Below are positions 5,771 to 13,738 of a DNA stretch of 13,943 nucleotides, one piece after another. The DNA lies in NCBI GenBank assembly GCA_910578575.1, contig CAJTQP010000063.1, positions 1-13,943 of the forward strand, read 5' to 3'. The notes under the pieces are model-generated. The model searched no databases. It was not told the origin of the DNA and worked only from the letters and a program-made list of their open reading frames with translations. The first letter of the stretch is position 1. Each line of letters starts with the position of its first letter. This DNA is from an uncultured Oscillospiraceae bacterium (GTDB lineage Bacteria > Bacillota > Clostridia > Oscillospirales > Oscillospiraceae). The translations under genes were made by a program, and so were the position numbers.

Positions 5771-5783
5771 CTCGATAATCGAG
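5771..5783. promoter_or_regulatory. operator 2, palindrome just downstream of the transcription start
   Basis: CTCGATAATCGAG shares the CTCGAT half-site with operator 1. The centres (5745 and 5777) are 32 bases apart, about three helical turns, so two dimers could sit on the same face of the DNA. Confidence 0.7.
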
Positions 5784-5803
5784 AATAGAAGGGGGCGGGA
5801 GCC

Positions 5804-6127
5804 GTGCCCAGAGAAAAATTCCACACCCTCACGGAGCAGATGTTCTACGTGCTCCTGTGCCTGCGGAAGGAGTGCTACGGCATGGACATCCTGGACCAGG
5901 TGCCCGCCATGACCCAGGGGCGGGTGCGGGTGGGGTCCGGGACCTTGTACAACCTCCTGGAACAGTTCTCCCAGGCGGGGATGATCCGGGAGACCAAGGT
6001 GGAGGGCCGCCGCCGCAGCTATCTCTTGACGGACAAGGGCCAGGAGGCCCTGGCGCGGGAGTACCAGCGGATCTGCGCCCAGGCGGAGGACTACCGCCGG
6101 GCGCTGGGAGAGGAGGAGGAACCATGA
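5804..6127 (+). CDS. PadR family transcriptional repressor
   Basis: 107-residue winged-helix regulator. The core is the PadR N-terminal domain: EQMFYVLLCLRKECYGMDIL (helices 1-2), GSGTLYNLLEQFSQAGMI (recognition helix region), and the wing ETKVEGRRRSYLLTDKG. A short C-terminal helix (about 85-105) gives dimerisation, as in small PadR proteins. The GTG start at 5804 is chosen because it puts PREKFHTLTEQM directly before helix 1 and follows AAGGGGG at 5789-5795. It overlaps the next gene by four bases (ATGA), so it is co-transcribed and probably coupled to it. It is expected to bind the two palindromes in its own promoter. The inducing ligand is unknown. Confidence 0.92.
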   Translation: MPREKFHTLTEQMFYVLLCLRKECYGMDILDQVPAMTQGRVRVGSGTLYNLLEQFSQAGMIRETKVEGRRRSYLLTDKGQEALAREYQRICAQAEDYRRALGEEEEP

Positions 6128-7407
6128 GAGACCACAAGTACCGCTTCGAGACGTATCCATTCTACGACCCCGACGGCATCCGCCGCCACCTGGAGGCCAT
6201 GGCCCGAAAGGGTTGGCTGCTGGACGGGATCTTCCTGGCTGTTTGGCGTTACCGCCGGATCGAGCCAAAGGCCCTGCCCTTCACCGTGGTCTATGACCCG
6301 GATACGGACCCCTTTGCCCCGGACCCTACCCCGGACGACCCTCTGTGTGCCCTGTGCGCCCACAGCGGCTGGACCCTGGCCGCCGCCTCCGGTTTCCTGC
6401 AGATCTATTACAGCCGCCAGCCCCACCCCGTCCCCCTGGAGACCGACCCGGTGGTGACGGTGGAGAACATCCACCGGATGGCGAAGCGGACCCTGCTGCC
6501 CTCCTGCGGCCTGTTCTTGGGCCTGGCCCTTCTGGACCTGGCCCTGGAGCTCAACAACCTGTTCACCACCACCCTGGACTTTCTGTCCAACGGGATGGAC
6601 CTGATCCTGCTGCTGTTTGGCATCGTGATCCTGCCCCTGTCTGTGGGGGGCCTGGCCATGTATTACGCTTGGCGGAAAAAAGCCCTGGCGGCGGCAGAGC
6701 TGGGCCAGTTCCTCCCCCCGAAACACCGCCCCTGGGCAAATGCCCTCCTGTGGCTGACGGCCCCGCTCCTGTTGTGCGGCTACTTTGCCTTTGGCATCAC
6801 CGTCCAGAACCGCTATGACTTCTTCCGATGGACTGCCGTTATCCTCCTGTGTGCCCTGGTGGAGGAGATCATGCGAAAGAAACGGGCCCATCGGGATACG
6901 ACCCAGAATGTGGCCCTCCTGCTGTGCATCGTCCTCTCGGTGTCCTTGGCGGTGTTTGAGGGCGCCGGGGTCATCGACAAACTGGACCGGGAATACAGCC
7001 TCCACGGCTGGCAGGCCCATCCGCCCCTGGTGCTGGCGGACTTTGGGATCGCGGCGGCGGAGCACAGCCGCTTTACCACCGGGGACAGCTCCCCCCTGCT
7101 GGCCCAGCTCACCCTGGCGGAGTCTCCCGCCCAGGTCTATGAGACGAATTTCCGATACCATATCACCCAGGTCAAGCATCCGGCCCTCTATGCCCTGTGC
7201 CGGGAAAAGGCATTGGAGGGGCACAACTGGGAGGCGGTCCCCGCCCAAGGCTGGGGGGCCCAACAGGCCTACCGGTCCACGGACCAGGGGGATCACTATT
7301 ACCTGCTGTGTTATCCAGAGGTGATCGTAGGCATCGGCCTCCCCTGGCCCCCCACCCCCGCCCAGACGGCCCTGGTGGGGGCGCGGCTGGGGGCCATCCA
7401 GATATAA
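6124..7407 (+). CDS. DUF2812 domain membrane protein, copy 1
   Basis: 427 residues, function unknown. Residues 1-115 are a soluble DUF2812-like domain with the marks FYDPDGIRRHLEAMARKGW, WRYRRIEP, LCAHSGWTL and PLETDP. About five hydrophobic stretches follow (approximately 124-143, 158-182, 206-226, 236-249, 262-283). A large C-terminal soluble part (290-427) ends with VPAQGWGAQQAY and HYYLLCYPEV. There is no cleavable signal peptide. PadR regulators with a DUF2812 protein downstream recur in Firmicutes, in my recollection; the role is often guessed to be envelope stress sensing, which this sequence does not prove. The start ATG overlaps the padR stop. The second copy follows 26 bases later. 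Confidence 0.85.
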   Translation: MRDHKYRFETYPFYDPDGIRRHLEAMARKGWLLDGIFLAVWRYRRIEPKALPFTVVYDPDTDPFAPDPTPDDPLCALCAHSGWTLAAASGFLQIYYSRQPHPVPLETDPVVTVENIHRMAKRTLLPSCGLFLGLALLDLALELNNLFTTTLDFLSNGMDLILLLFGIVILPLSVGGLAMYYAWRKKALAAAELGQFLPPKHRPWANALLWLTAPLLLCGYFAFGITVQNRYDFFRWTAVILLCALVEEIMRKKRAHRDTTQNVALLLCIVLSVSLAVFEGAGVIDKLDREYSLHGWQAHPPLVLADFGIAAAEHSRFTTGDSSPLLAQLTLAESPAQVYETNFRYHITQVKHPALYALCREKALEGHNWEAVPAQGWGAQQAYRSTDQGDHYYLLCYPEVIVGIGLPWPPTPAQTALVGARLGAIQI

Positions 7408-7433
7408 CGCCAAATAGGAAAGGAGGCATCCCC

Positions 7434-8777
7434 ATGAAGGACAGCAAACGCAGGATCGAGCTCTTTGCCATGTACGACCACAGCGGCATCGCACGCCACC
7501 TGGAACGGATGGCGGAAAAGGGGTGGATGCTGGAGAAGATCACGGCCTTTTCCTGGCACTACCGGCGCGTCCCCCCTCAGCGGCAGCGCTTCGCCGTGAC
7601 CTACTACCCCAAGGCCACCCCCTACGACCCCGGTCCCCCGGAGGAGCTGGCGCAATATTACGACCTGTGCGCCCACACCGGCTGGACCCTGGTGGCCACC
7701 GATGCCCAGATGCAGATTTTCTCCAACCCCCAGAGCAGCCCCATCCCCCTGGAGACGGACCCAGGCCTGGCGGTGGAGACCATCCACCGTTCCATGAAGG
7801 GGTGGATTGTGGGTACGGCCGTCATTCTGGTTATTTCATTGTTCCTCCTGCTCTCCGGCGTTTTTGAGGCGTTCCAGGACCCCCTGGCTCTACTGTCCAG
7901 CGGGCAGGCCCTGTTCTTCGCCCTGGTGGGCCTGTTGGCGACACCCCTCACCGCGGCGGAGCTGTGGCGCTATCTCTCCTGGCGCGCCGCTGCCGTACAG
8001 GCGGCAGCGCAGGGGGTGTTTTTGGAGACGAAAAGCGTTCGGCTGCCCCAGATGGTGGCGGCGGGGTTGCTCCTGGCGGGCTTAGGGGTCTGGATCGCCA
8101 CCGCTTCCCCAGGGGAGTGGATGTCCACGGTGCTGGGGCTGTTGGGGGTGGCCATCGGCCTGCTTCTGCGGCAGATCCTCCGGGACCGGGGGACCATGGC
8201 GGAGACCAACCAGTCCATCGTCTGGGGTCTGGTGCTGTTCGTCGGTCTGGCGGCGGGGGCCCTGGCGGGAAGTGGACCGTGGACGTCCATAGAGCGCACC
8301 ACCGTGGACCACTGGTTGCATGAACCGCCCCTGGCGGTGGCGGATTTTGCCGTCCCCATAGGCCAGGACAAGACCTGGGGGGACCTCTGCTGGGGGGAGG
8401 AGTCCCCTCTCCTGGGGTCCTATACCTACGGAAAGCTCCGGGTGAACTTCATGGGGGTGCGCCAGGACGTGGATGTAAACACCCTGCGCTATACCCTCAC
8501 CGCCCCCAAGCTCCCCGGTCTCTACGGCCTGTGCGAGGCCATGATGGCCCGGCCCTGGGAGCCGCCCCGGCAGTGGCAGTACCGGGAGGAGGTCCCCGCC
8601 CAGGCCTGGGGGGCCCAGCGGGCCTACCAGCTGGTGGAGGAGACGGAGGTGGCCCAGGGGACCCAGCATTACCTGCTGTGTTATCCCCATGTGCTGGTGG
8701 ATATCTCCTTCGCCTGGCCCGTCAACGAGGTCCAGATGGCCCTGGTGGGGGAGAAATTGGGGAATATCCGGCTATAG
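7434..8777 (+). CDS. DUF2812 domain membrane protein, copy 2
   Basis: 447 residues, same plan as the preceding gene and probably its tandem duplicate. The N-terminal domain has MYDHSGIARHLERMAEKGW, WHYRRVPP, LCAHTGWTL and PLETDP. Hydrophobic stretches lie at about 124-143, 157-173, 207-222, 231-247 and 262-279. The C-terminal part has VPAQAWGAQRAY and QHYLLCYPHV, and ends ALVGEKLGNIRL against ALVGARLGAIQI in copy 1. The middle, membrane-bound region has diverged most. The start ATG has an excellent site AAAGGAGG (7419-7426). It ends at the bidirectional terminator before rny. The two may form a hetero-oligomer, which is inference only. Confidence 0.85.
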   Translation: MKDSKRRIELFAMYDHSGIARHLERMAEKGWMLEKITAFSWHYRRVPPQRQRFAVTYYPKATPYDPGPPEELAQYYDLCAHTGWTLVATDAQMQIFSNPQSSPIPLETDPGLAVETIHRSMKGWIVGTAVILVISLFLLLSGVFEAFQDPLALLSSGQALFFALVGLLATPLTAAELWRYLSWRAAAVQAAAQGVFLETKSVRLPQMVAAGLLLAGLGVWIATASPGEWMSTVLGLLGVAIGLLLRQILRDRGTMAETNQSIVWGLVLFVGLAAGALAGSGPWTSIERTTVDHWLHEPPLAVADFAVPIGQDKTWGDLCWGEESPLLGSYTYGKLRVNFMGVRQDVDVNTLRYTLTAPKLPGLYGLCEAMMARPWEPPRQWQYREEVPAQAWGAQRAYQLVEETEVAQGTQHYLLCYPHVLVDISFAWPVNEVQMALVGEKLGNIRL

Positions 8778-8780
8778 GCG

Positions 8781-8824
8781 CACAAAAGCGGGACCCAGAC
8801 CGCTGCCTGGATCCCGCTTTTGTG
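8781..8824. terminator. bidirectional terminator between the DUF2812 operon and rny
   Basis: Thirteen-pair outer stem (8781-8793 with 8812-8824), one mismatch, four more pairs (8795-8798 with 8807-8810) and an 8-base loop. The arms carry AAAA and TTTT, so it can end transcripts from both convergent operons. Confidence 0.85.
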
Positions 8825-8832
8825 ATTCCTGT

Positions 8833-10380
8833 TTACTTGGCGTACTCCACCACTTTGACCTCCCGCAGGAGATGCACTTTGATCTGGCCGGGGTACTCCA
8901 GCTCGTCCTCGATCTGCTTGGCGATGTCCCGCGCCAAGAGGGTCATCTCGTCCTCGCTGACCACTTCGGGCTTGACGATGATGCGCACCTCCCGGCCGGC
9001 CTGGATGGCGTAGGACTTCTCCACGCCCCGGAAGGAGGAGGTGACCCCCTCCAGCTTCTCCAGCCGCTTGATGTAGTTCTCCAAGTTCTCCCGCCGGGCG
9101 CCGGGTCGGGCGGCGGAGATGGCGTCGGCTGCCTGGACCAGGCAGGCGATCACCGTCTGGGGTTCCACATCGTTGTGGTGGGCGTGGATGGCGTGGATGA
9201 CTTCCTTGCTCTCCCGGTACTTCCGGGCCAGCTCCACGCCGATGGTCACGTGGGAGCCCTCCACCTCGTGGTCCACGGCCTTGCCCAGGTCGTGGAGCAG
9301 CCCCGCCCGCTTGGCGGTGGCCACGTCCTCGCCGATCTCGGCGGCCATGAGGCCGGCCAGCTGGGCCACCTCGATGGAGTGGTTGTACACGTTCTGGCCA
9401 TAGCTGGTGCGGTACTTCATGCGGCCCAGGAGCTTGATGAGCTCCGGGTGCAGGCCCATGACGTTGGTCTCCAGCACGGCCCGCTCCCCTTCGGCCTTGA
9501 TGGTGGCATCCACCTCTCGCTTGGCGGACTCCACCATCTCCTCGATGCGGGCAGGGTGGATCCGGCCGTCCAGGATCAACTTCTCCAGGGCCAGCCGGGC
9601 GATCTCCCGGCGCACCGGGTCGAAGCAGGACACGGTGATGGCCTCCGGGGTGTCGTCGATGATCAGGTCCACCCCGGTGAGGGTCTCCAGGGTGCGGATG
9701 TTCCGGCCCTCCCGGCCGATGATGCGGCCCTTCATCTCGTCGTTGGGCAGGGGCACCACGGAGACGGTGGCCTCCGCCACGTGGTCCGCGGCGCAGCGCT
9801 GGATGGCCAGCCCCACGATCTCCTTGGCCTTGTTGTCGGCCTCCTCCTTGTAGTGGGCCTCGATCTCCTTGAGCTTCATGGCGGCCTCATGGGTCACCTC
9901 GGTCTCCAGCTTGTTGATGAGGTAGGCCTTGGCCTCCTCGGCGGAGAAGCCGGAGATTCGCTCTAGGGTCTCCATCTGTTCCGCCTGGAGCCGGGCGGTC
10001 TCCGCGCGGGCCTCCTCCAGGTTGGCCAGGCGGGCGTTGTAGGATTCCTCCTTACGCTCCACATTTTCCAGCTTGCGTTCTAATGTCTCTTCCTTTTGTT
10101 GGAGCCGCCGTTCCTGTTCTTGGAACTGGTTGCGGCGCTCCTTGACCTCTCGCTCGTGATTGGTGCGCTCGGCCAGGATCTCCTCCTTGGCCTCCAGCAG
10201 GGCTTCCCGCTTTTTGTTCTCGGCACTTTTGATGGCCTCGTTGATGATACGCCGGGCTTCCTCCTCCGCGCTGGTGATCTCCTTCTCCGCAACTTTCTTG
10301 CGGTACAGGATGCCGATGGGGATGCCTATCACAAGGGCGATCAGGAATGTGATCACGCCAATTAAAATAGATTGCGGCAT
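8833..10380 (-). CDS. rny: ribonuclease Y
   Basis: Membrane-anchored endoribonuclease that starts bulk mRNA turnover in Firmicutes. 515 residues, the normal length. Order: N-terminal membrane helix (5-25), long charged coiled coil (about 30-190), KH domain with GRIIGREGRN (218-227), then the HD domain with H334 in YNHSIEVA and the metal pair H363-D364 in LLHDLGK, and a C-terminal domain. The ATG at 10380 gives the expected short tail before the membrane helix. The nearest good Shine-Dalgarno, GGAGG, lies 15 bases upstream, farther than usual. Monocistronic between its own promoter and a shared terminator. Confidence 0.97.
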   Translation of the reverse strand: MPQSILIGVITFLIALVIGIPIGILYRKKVAEKEITSAEEEARRIINEAIKSAENKKREALLEAKEEILAERTNHEREVKERRNQFQEQERRLQQKEETLERKLENVERKEESYNARLANLEEARAETARLQAEQMETLERISGFSAEEAKAYLINKLETEVTHEAAMKLKEIEAHYKEEADNKAKEIVGLAIQRCAADHVAEATVSVVPLPNDEMKGRIIGREGRNIRTLETLTGVDLIIDDTPEAITVSCFDPVRREIARLALEKLILDGRIHPARIEEMVESAKREVDATIKAEGERAVLETNVMGLHPELIKLLGRMKYRTSYGQNVYNHSIEVAQLAGLMAAEIGEDVATAKRAGLLHDLGKAVDHEVEGSHVTIGVELARKYRESKEVIHAIHAHHNDVEPQTVIACLVQAADAISAARPGARRENLENYIKRLEKLEGVTSSFRGVEKSYAIQAGREVRIIVKPEVVSEDEMTLLARDIAKQIEDELEYPGQIKVHLLREVKVVEYAK

Positions 10381-10471
10381 AACAGTCGGGACACACCTCC
10401 ATTTCTCTAAAATTTCGCATAAACATAAACTCACGACGGCGGGGGCAGCGAGGACCGTCCCACCGGAGAAA

Positions 10472-10520
10472 ACGAACAAATGACCCGGAACCAGGCCAAA
10501 TTACCTGGCCCACTGTTCGT
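10472..10520 (-). promoter_or_regulatory. hairpin in the rny 5' leader
   Basis: On the minus strand ACGAACA (10520-10514) pairs with TGTTCGT (10478-10472), enclosing a smaller CCAGG/CCTGG stem. The fold starts about ten bases after the predicted start site and is followed by TTTTCTCC. The rny leader is about 150 bases long. Role unknown; it may protect the 5' end or allow autoregulation by RNase Y. Confidence 0.45.
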
Positions 10521-10537
10521 ATATTTATACTGAAATT

Positions 10538-10566
10538 ATTTTACGTCCCAAAGCGCTCCCTGTCAA
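10538..10566 (-). promoter_or_regulatory. rny promoter
   Basis: TTGACA (10566-10561), 17 bases, TAAAAT (10543-10538) on the minus strand; start near 10531. Together with the promoter at 10649 it accounts for the 327-base divergent gap between rny and the methyltransferase; nothing else is seen there. Confidence 0.8.
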
Positions 10567-10648
10567 GAGAATTTGCACACAAATGCAGGGGAATTCCGGC
10601 GGGAAAGGGCGCAAATGGGCGAGGGGACAAAACTCTTCGTTTTTCGGC

Positions 10649-10677
10649 TTGAAATGCTGGCAAAAAGGGACTATAAT
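10649..10677 (+). promoter_or_regulatory. promoter of the rRNA methyltransferase gene
   Basis: TTGAAA (10649-10654), 17 bases, TATAAT (10672-10677); start near 10684. The site AAAGGAGG (10692-10699) follows, eight bases before the ATG. Confidence 0.85.
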
Positions 10678-10707
10678 CACCCCTGATGAGCAAAGGAGGC
10701 TGACGCC

Positions 10708-11934
10708 ATGACACAACGCCCCTATCCTGTCCTTCGCGTCAACGCCAAGGGGGAGCGGGCCCTGCGCAGTGGCCACCCCTGGGTGTACGGTGCGGAGGCC
10801 AGCGGACCGGGGACCCCTTACGAGAACGGGGACCTGGTGGACGTGGTATCCCCCAAGGGCCGCTGGCTGGGGACGGGGTTTCTCAACGACCACTCCAAGA
10901 TCCGGGTGCGCATCCTCTCCCGGAACACCAACGACCGCTTCGATGCGGGCTTTTGGCGGCGGCGGGTCCAGTATGCCCTGGACTACCGAAAGACCGTCAT
11001 GGGGCCGGACTTCTCCGCCTGCCGCCTGATCTTCGGGGAGGCGGACGCCTTTCCGGGGCTGACGGTGGACCGCTTTGGGGACATTCTGGTGACGGAGGTG
11101 CTCTCCCTGGGGATGGAACGGCGCAGGGAGCTGCTATACCCCCTGCTGGTGGACTGTCTCCGGGCGATGGGCCAGGAGATCCGGGCCATCTATGAGCGCA
11201 GCGACGCCCCCCTGCGGGAGAAAGAGGGTCTTCCCCGCCACAGGGGCTTCTATCCCCTCCCCGGCCTGGCCACGGACCTAGACGGCCATGTGACCATCCG
11301 GGAGAACGGCATCGCCTATGACGTGGACTACATCAACGGCCAAAAGACCGGCTTCTTCCTGGATCAGAAATACAACCGCCGGGCAGCGGCGGCCCTGGCC
11401 CCAGGGCGGCGGGTGCTGGACTGCTTCACCCACACCGGGGCCTTCGCCCTGAACTGTGCCCAGGCAGGGGCGGCGTCGGTGACGGCGGTGGATGTGTCCC
11501 AGACCGCTGTGGAGCAGACCCGGCGCAATGCCGCCCTCAACGGCCTGGAGGACAAGGTCATCGTCCAGCAGGCGGACGTGTTCCAGCTCCTCACCCAGTT
11601 GGGGGAGGGCAAACAGCGGCCCTTTGACTATATCATCCTGGACCCCCCGGCCTTCACCAAGAGCGGCACCACGGTGAAGAACGCCTTTCGGGGCTACAAG
11701 GAGATCAACCGCCGGGCCATGCAGCTGTTGCCCCGCGGGGGCTATCTGGCCACCTGCTCCTGCTCCCACTTCATGACGGCGGCTCTGTTTCGCCAAATGC
11801 TCCAAGAGGCGGCGGCGGACGCGGCGGTGCAATTACGGCAAATTGAGGAGCGCCGCCAGGCCCCGGACCACCCCATTTTGTGGGGGGTACCGGAGACGGA
11901 GTATCTGAAATTCTGGCTGTTTCAGGTGATTTAA
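10708..11934 (+). CDS. class I SAM-dependent 23S rRNA methyltransferase, RlmI-type
   Basis: 408 residues with a PUA RNA-binding domain at about 1-75 (LRSGHPWVYGAE, then GDLVDVVSPKGRWLGTGFLN), a linker domain (80-200) and a Rossmann methyltransferase domain. Seen in the last: QKTGFFLDQKYNR (212-224), the SAM loop LDCFTHTGAFAL (237-248), VDVS for the acidic ribose ligand (261-264), LDPPAF (311-316), and TCSCSHF (349-355) holding candidate catalytic cysteines. The E. coli relative RlmI makes m5C1962 in 23S rRNA; the family also contains members of unproved target, so the exact base is not certain here. Standalone gene with its own promoter and ribosome site. Confidence 0.88.
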   Translation: MTQRPYPVLRVNAKGERALRSGHPWVYGAEASGPGTPYENGDLVDVVSPKGRWLGTGFLNDHSKIRVRILSRNTNDRFDAGFWRRRVQYALDYRKTVMGPDFSACRLIFGEADAFPGLTVDRFGDILVTEVLSLGMERRRELLYPLLVDCLRAMGQEIRAIYERSDAPLREKEGLPRHRGFYPLPGLATDLDGHVTIRENGIAYDVDYINGQKTGFFLDQKYNRRAAAALAPGRRVLDCFTHTGAFALNCAQAGAASVTAVDVSQTAVEQTRRNAALNGLEDKVIVQQADVFQLLTQLGEGKQRPFDYIILDPPAFTKSGTTVKNAFRGYKEINRRAMQLLPRGGYLATCSCSHFMTAALFRQMLQEAAADAAVQLRQIEERRQAPDHPILWGVPETEYLKFWLFQVI

Positions 11935-11941
11935 TCGATTT

Positions 11942-11976
11942 TTAAGAATTCTTTCTCATTTTTTAAGACTTCTTAA
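11942..11976. promoter_or_regulatory. paired TTAAGA dyads upstream of the glycosyltransferase gene
   Basis: TTAAGAATTCTT (11942-11953) and TTAAGACTTCTTAA (11963-11976) are two A+T-rich inverted repeats about 22 bases apart, 45-80 bases before the -10 box of the next gene. No GC-rich terminator for the methyltransferase gene is seen. They could be an activator site; no regulator is identified. Confidence 0.4.
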
Positions 11977-12018
11977 GGGAATCTTAATCTGACACCTGTT
12001 TCATTTTAATAATTGTGC

Positions 12019-12027
12019 TGGTATAAT
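12019..12027 (+). promoter_or_regulatory. extended -10 promoter of the glycosyltransferase gene
   Basis: TGGTATAAT, a perfect extended -10 element, without a recognisable -35 at the right spacing. Weak -35 plus nearby dyads suggests an activated promoter. Start near 12034, giving a leader of about 68 bases. Confidence 0.7.
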
Positions 12028-12061
12028 GCTCCTAATACCAAATAGTCAACATAGAAAAATA

Positions 12062-12077
12062 AGAGCCCTCCGGCTCT
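12062..12077 (+). promoter_or_regulatory. small hairpin in the glycosyltransferase leader
   Basis: AGAGCC, loop CTCC, GGCTCT: a 6-pair stem 24 bases before the ATG. There is no T-run, so it is not a terminator. Function unknown. Confidence 0.4.
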
Positions 12078-12101
12078 GCCAAGCAAAAGAAGGTGTTAAA
12101 A

Positions 12102-13451
12102 ATGGAAATTGTACAACTTGTCAATATTGTCCTCTCCATTATCTTTTTTATGTGTTATGCCTACCAGTTCGTCTACCTGGCGGTTCCCTTTTTGAAAAAG
12201 GATCCGCCCCACAAGGCGGAGACCCTGCACCGCTATGGCGTCCTCATCGCGGCACGCAATGAGGAGGCGGTGATCGGGAACCTGGTGGACAGTATCAAGG
12301 CCCAGGATTACCCCACGGAGCTGGTGACGGTGTTCGTGGTGGCCGACAACTGCACCGACAGCACCGCCGCCACGGCACGGCACGCCGGGGCTGTGGTGTA
12401 TGAGCGCCAGAACAAGGAGCAGGTGGGCAAGGGCTATGCCCTGAACTTCCTCCTGGACCACATTGACCAGGACTATACCCTGGATACCTTCGACGGGTTT
12501 TTCGTCTTTGACGCGGACAATCTGTTGAAAAAGGACTACATCAGCCAGATGAACCGGACCTTCTCCGACGGCTACGACGTCCTCACCAGCTATCGCAACT
12601 CCAAGAACTATGGGGACAACTGGATCACCGCCGGGTACTCCCTGTGGTTCCTGCGGGAGGCGGAGTACCTGAACCACGCCCGGATGCTCCTGGGCACCAG
12701 CTGCGCCATCTCCGGCACGGGCTTCCTCTTCAGCCGGGAGATCTTGCGGCGCTACGGGGGCTGGAACTTCTACCTGCTCACGGAGGACATTGAGTTCACC
12801 ATCCACAGCGTCACCTCCGGGGTGCGCATTGGCTATTGCAGCGGGGCCATGCTCTTTGACGAGCAGCCCATCACCTTCCGCCAGTCCTGGCGGCAGCGGA
12901 TGCGCTGGGCCAAGGGCTACTTGCAGGTGTTTGCCCACTACGGCGCCAAGCTCCTGCGCAACATCTTCCGCAGGGGGGCGGGGAATTTTGCCTGCTTCGA
13001 CATGCTCATGACCATCATGCCCGCCCTGCTGCTGGCGGTGGTGTGCATCGTCCTGAACACCGTGTTCGCCATCACCGGGGTGTATGGCGGCAGCGAGGCC
13101 CTGGTGGCGTCCCTGTTGGGCTTGGGGCAGTCGTACCTGCTGCTGTTCTTCATCGGCGTGGTGACCACCATCACCCAGCGGGCAAACATCAACACCCCCA
13201 CCTGGAAGAAGGTGGCCTATACCTTCACCTTCCCCCTGTTTATGCTCACCTATATCCCCATCGCCCTGTGCGCCCTGTTCCAGCGCCGGGTCCAGTGGCT
13301 GCCGGTGGAGCATAAGGTGAACGTGACCATCAACGACCTCTCCCCCAGCACCCCCGCCGCCCCTGTGGTCAGCGAGGAGCGGATGGCCAGCAACAGCTGG
13401 ACCGTCCCCCGCCGGGTGATGCCGGCGGACCGGCAGATCATCAGCAAATAA
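12102..13451 (+). CDS. membrane-bound family 2 glycosyltransferase (processive type)
   Basis: 449 residues, likely making or modifying a cell-surface polysaccharide from a nucleotide sugar on the cytoplasmic side. One N-terminal membrane helix (5-30) is followed by a GT2 domain: VLIAARNEE (47-55), D82 in VVADNCTDST, DAD (137-139) for metal and UDP, TED (227-229) for the catalytic base, and QRMRW (265-269), the Q-x-x-R-W motif of processive synthases such as BcsA and hyaluronan synthase. C-terminal membrane helices lie at about 300-325, 343-358 and 373-393, then a 50-residue cytoplasmic tail. There is no PilZ domain, so no direct c-di-GMP control is visible. The ATG at 12102 follows GAAGGTG. 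The product cannot be named; no partner gene is next to it. Confidence 0.88.
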   Translation: MEIVQLVNIVLSIIFFMCYAYQFVYLAVPFLKKDPPHKAETLHRYGVLIAARNEEAVIGNLVDSIKAQDYPTELVTVFVVADNCTDSTAATARHAGAVVYERQNKEQVGKGYALNFLLDHIDQDYTLDTFDGFFVFDADNLLKKDYISQMNRTFSDGYDVLTSYRNSKNYGDNWITAGYSLWFLREAEYLNHARMLLGTSCAISGTGFLFSREILRRYGGWNFYLLTEDIEFTIHSVTSGVRIGYCSGAMLFDEQPITFRQSWRQRMRWAKGYLQVFAHYGAKLLRNIFRRGAGNFACFDMLMTIMPALLLAVVCIVLNTVFAITGVYGGSEALVASLLGLGQSYLLLFFIGVVTTITQRANINTPTWKKVAYTFTFPLFMLTYIPIALCALFQRRVQWLPVEHKVNVTINDLSPSTPAAPVVSEERMASNSWTVPRRVMPADRQIISK

Positions 13452-13456
13452 GCAGA

Positions 13457-13494
13457 AAAAGAGGATGTGGACGAGTGGTTCCACATCCTCTTTT
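13457..13494 (+). terminator. terminator after the glycosyltransferase gene
   Basis: Fifteen-pair perfect stem (13457-13471 with 13480-13494), loop CGAGTGGT; the arms begin AAAA and end TTTT. It begins six bases after the stop codon. Confidence 0.9.
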
Positions 13495-13702
13495 CAGCTT
13501 GTATGACCCCTTCGCCGGGGGCAGGGGAGGCGCCTTCCCCCACCCCATCTCGACGTCGGAGAAAGCAAGAAAACACCATGCAGGCATAATATCTTATGTC
13601 CTACACAGTGCTCTTCAACATCGAAACAAGAATCCAATCCTACGCCTTCCCTGTTGTGTATTTGCGATGGGTCTGCGCTACCGTATGGCCGTATATACGG
13701 AC
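13495..13702. other. non-coding stretch with no supported gene
   Basis: No open frame here has a ribosome site or family resemblance. A GC-rich inverted repeat GGGGAGGCGCCTTCCCC lies near 13526, and CCGTAT/ATACGG (13681-13686 with 13695-13700) abuts the next promoter. Possibly remnant sequence. Confidence 0.5.
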
Positions 13703-13732
13703 TTGAAAAATAGGCTAGGAATATGCTATAAT
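13703..13732 (+). promoter_or_regulatory. promoter of the structured RNA element
   Basis: TTGAAA (13703-13708), 18-base spacer, TATAAT (13727-13732) with the extended TGC before it (13724-13726). A strong promoter with start near 13739. Confidence 0.8.
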
Positions 13733-13738
13733 GTTTGA

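Noticed and set aside
8689..9966. 425-codon plus-strand frame opposite rny
   Set aside because: It spans the bidirectional terminator and is the complement of a complete RNase Y gene; repetitive His/Gly/Leu composition.
12096..13484. 462-codon minus-strand frame opposite the glycosyltransferase
   Set aside because: No motifs, starts inside the terminator region, and mirrors codon bias of the real GT2 gene.
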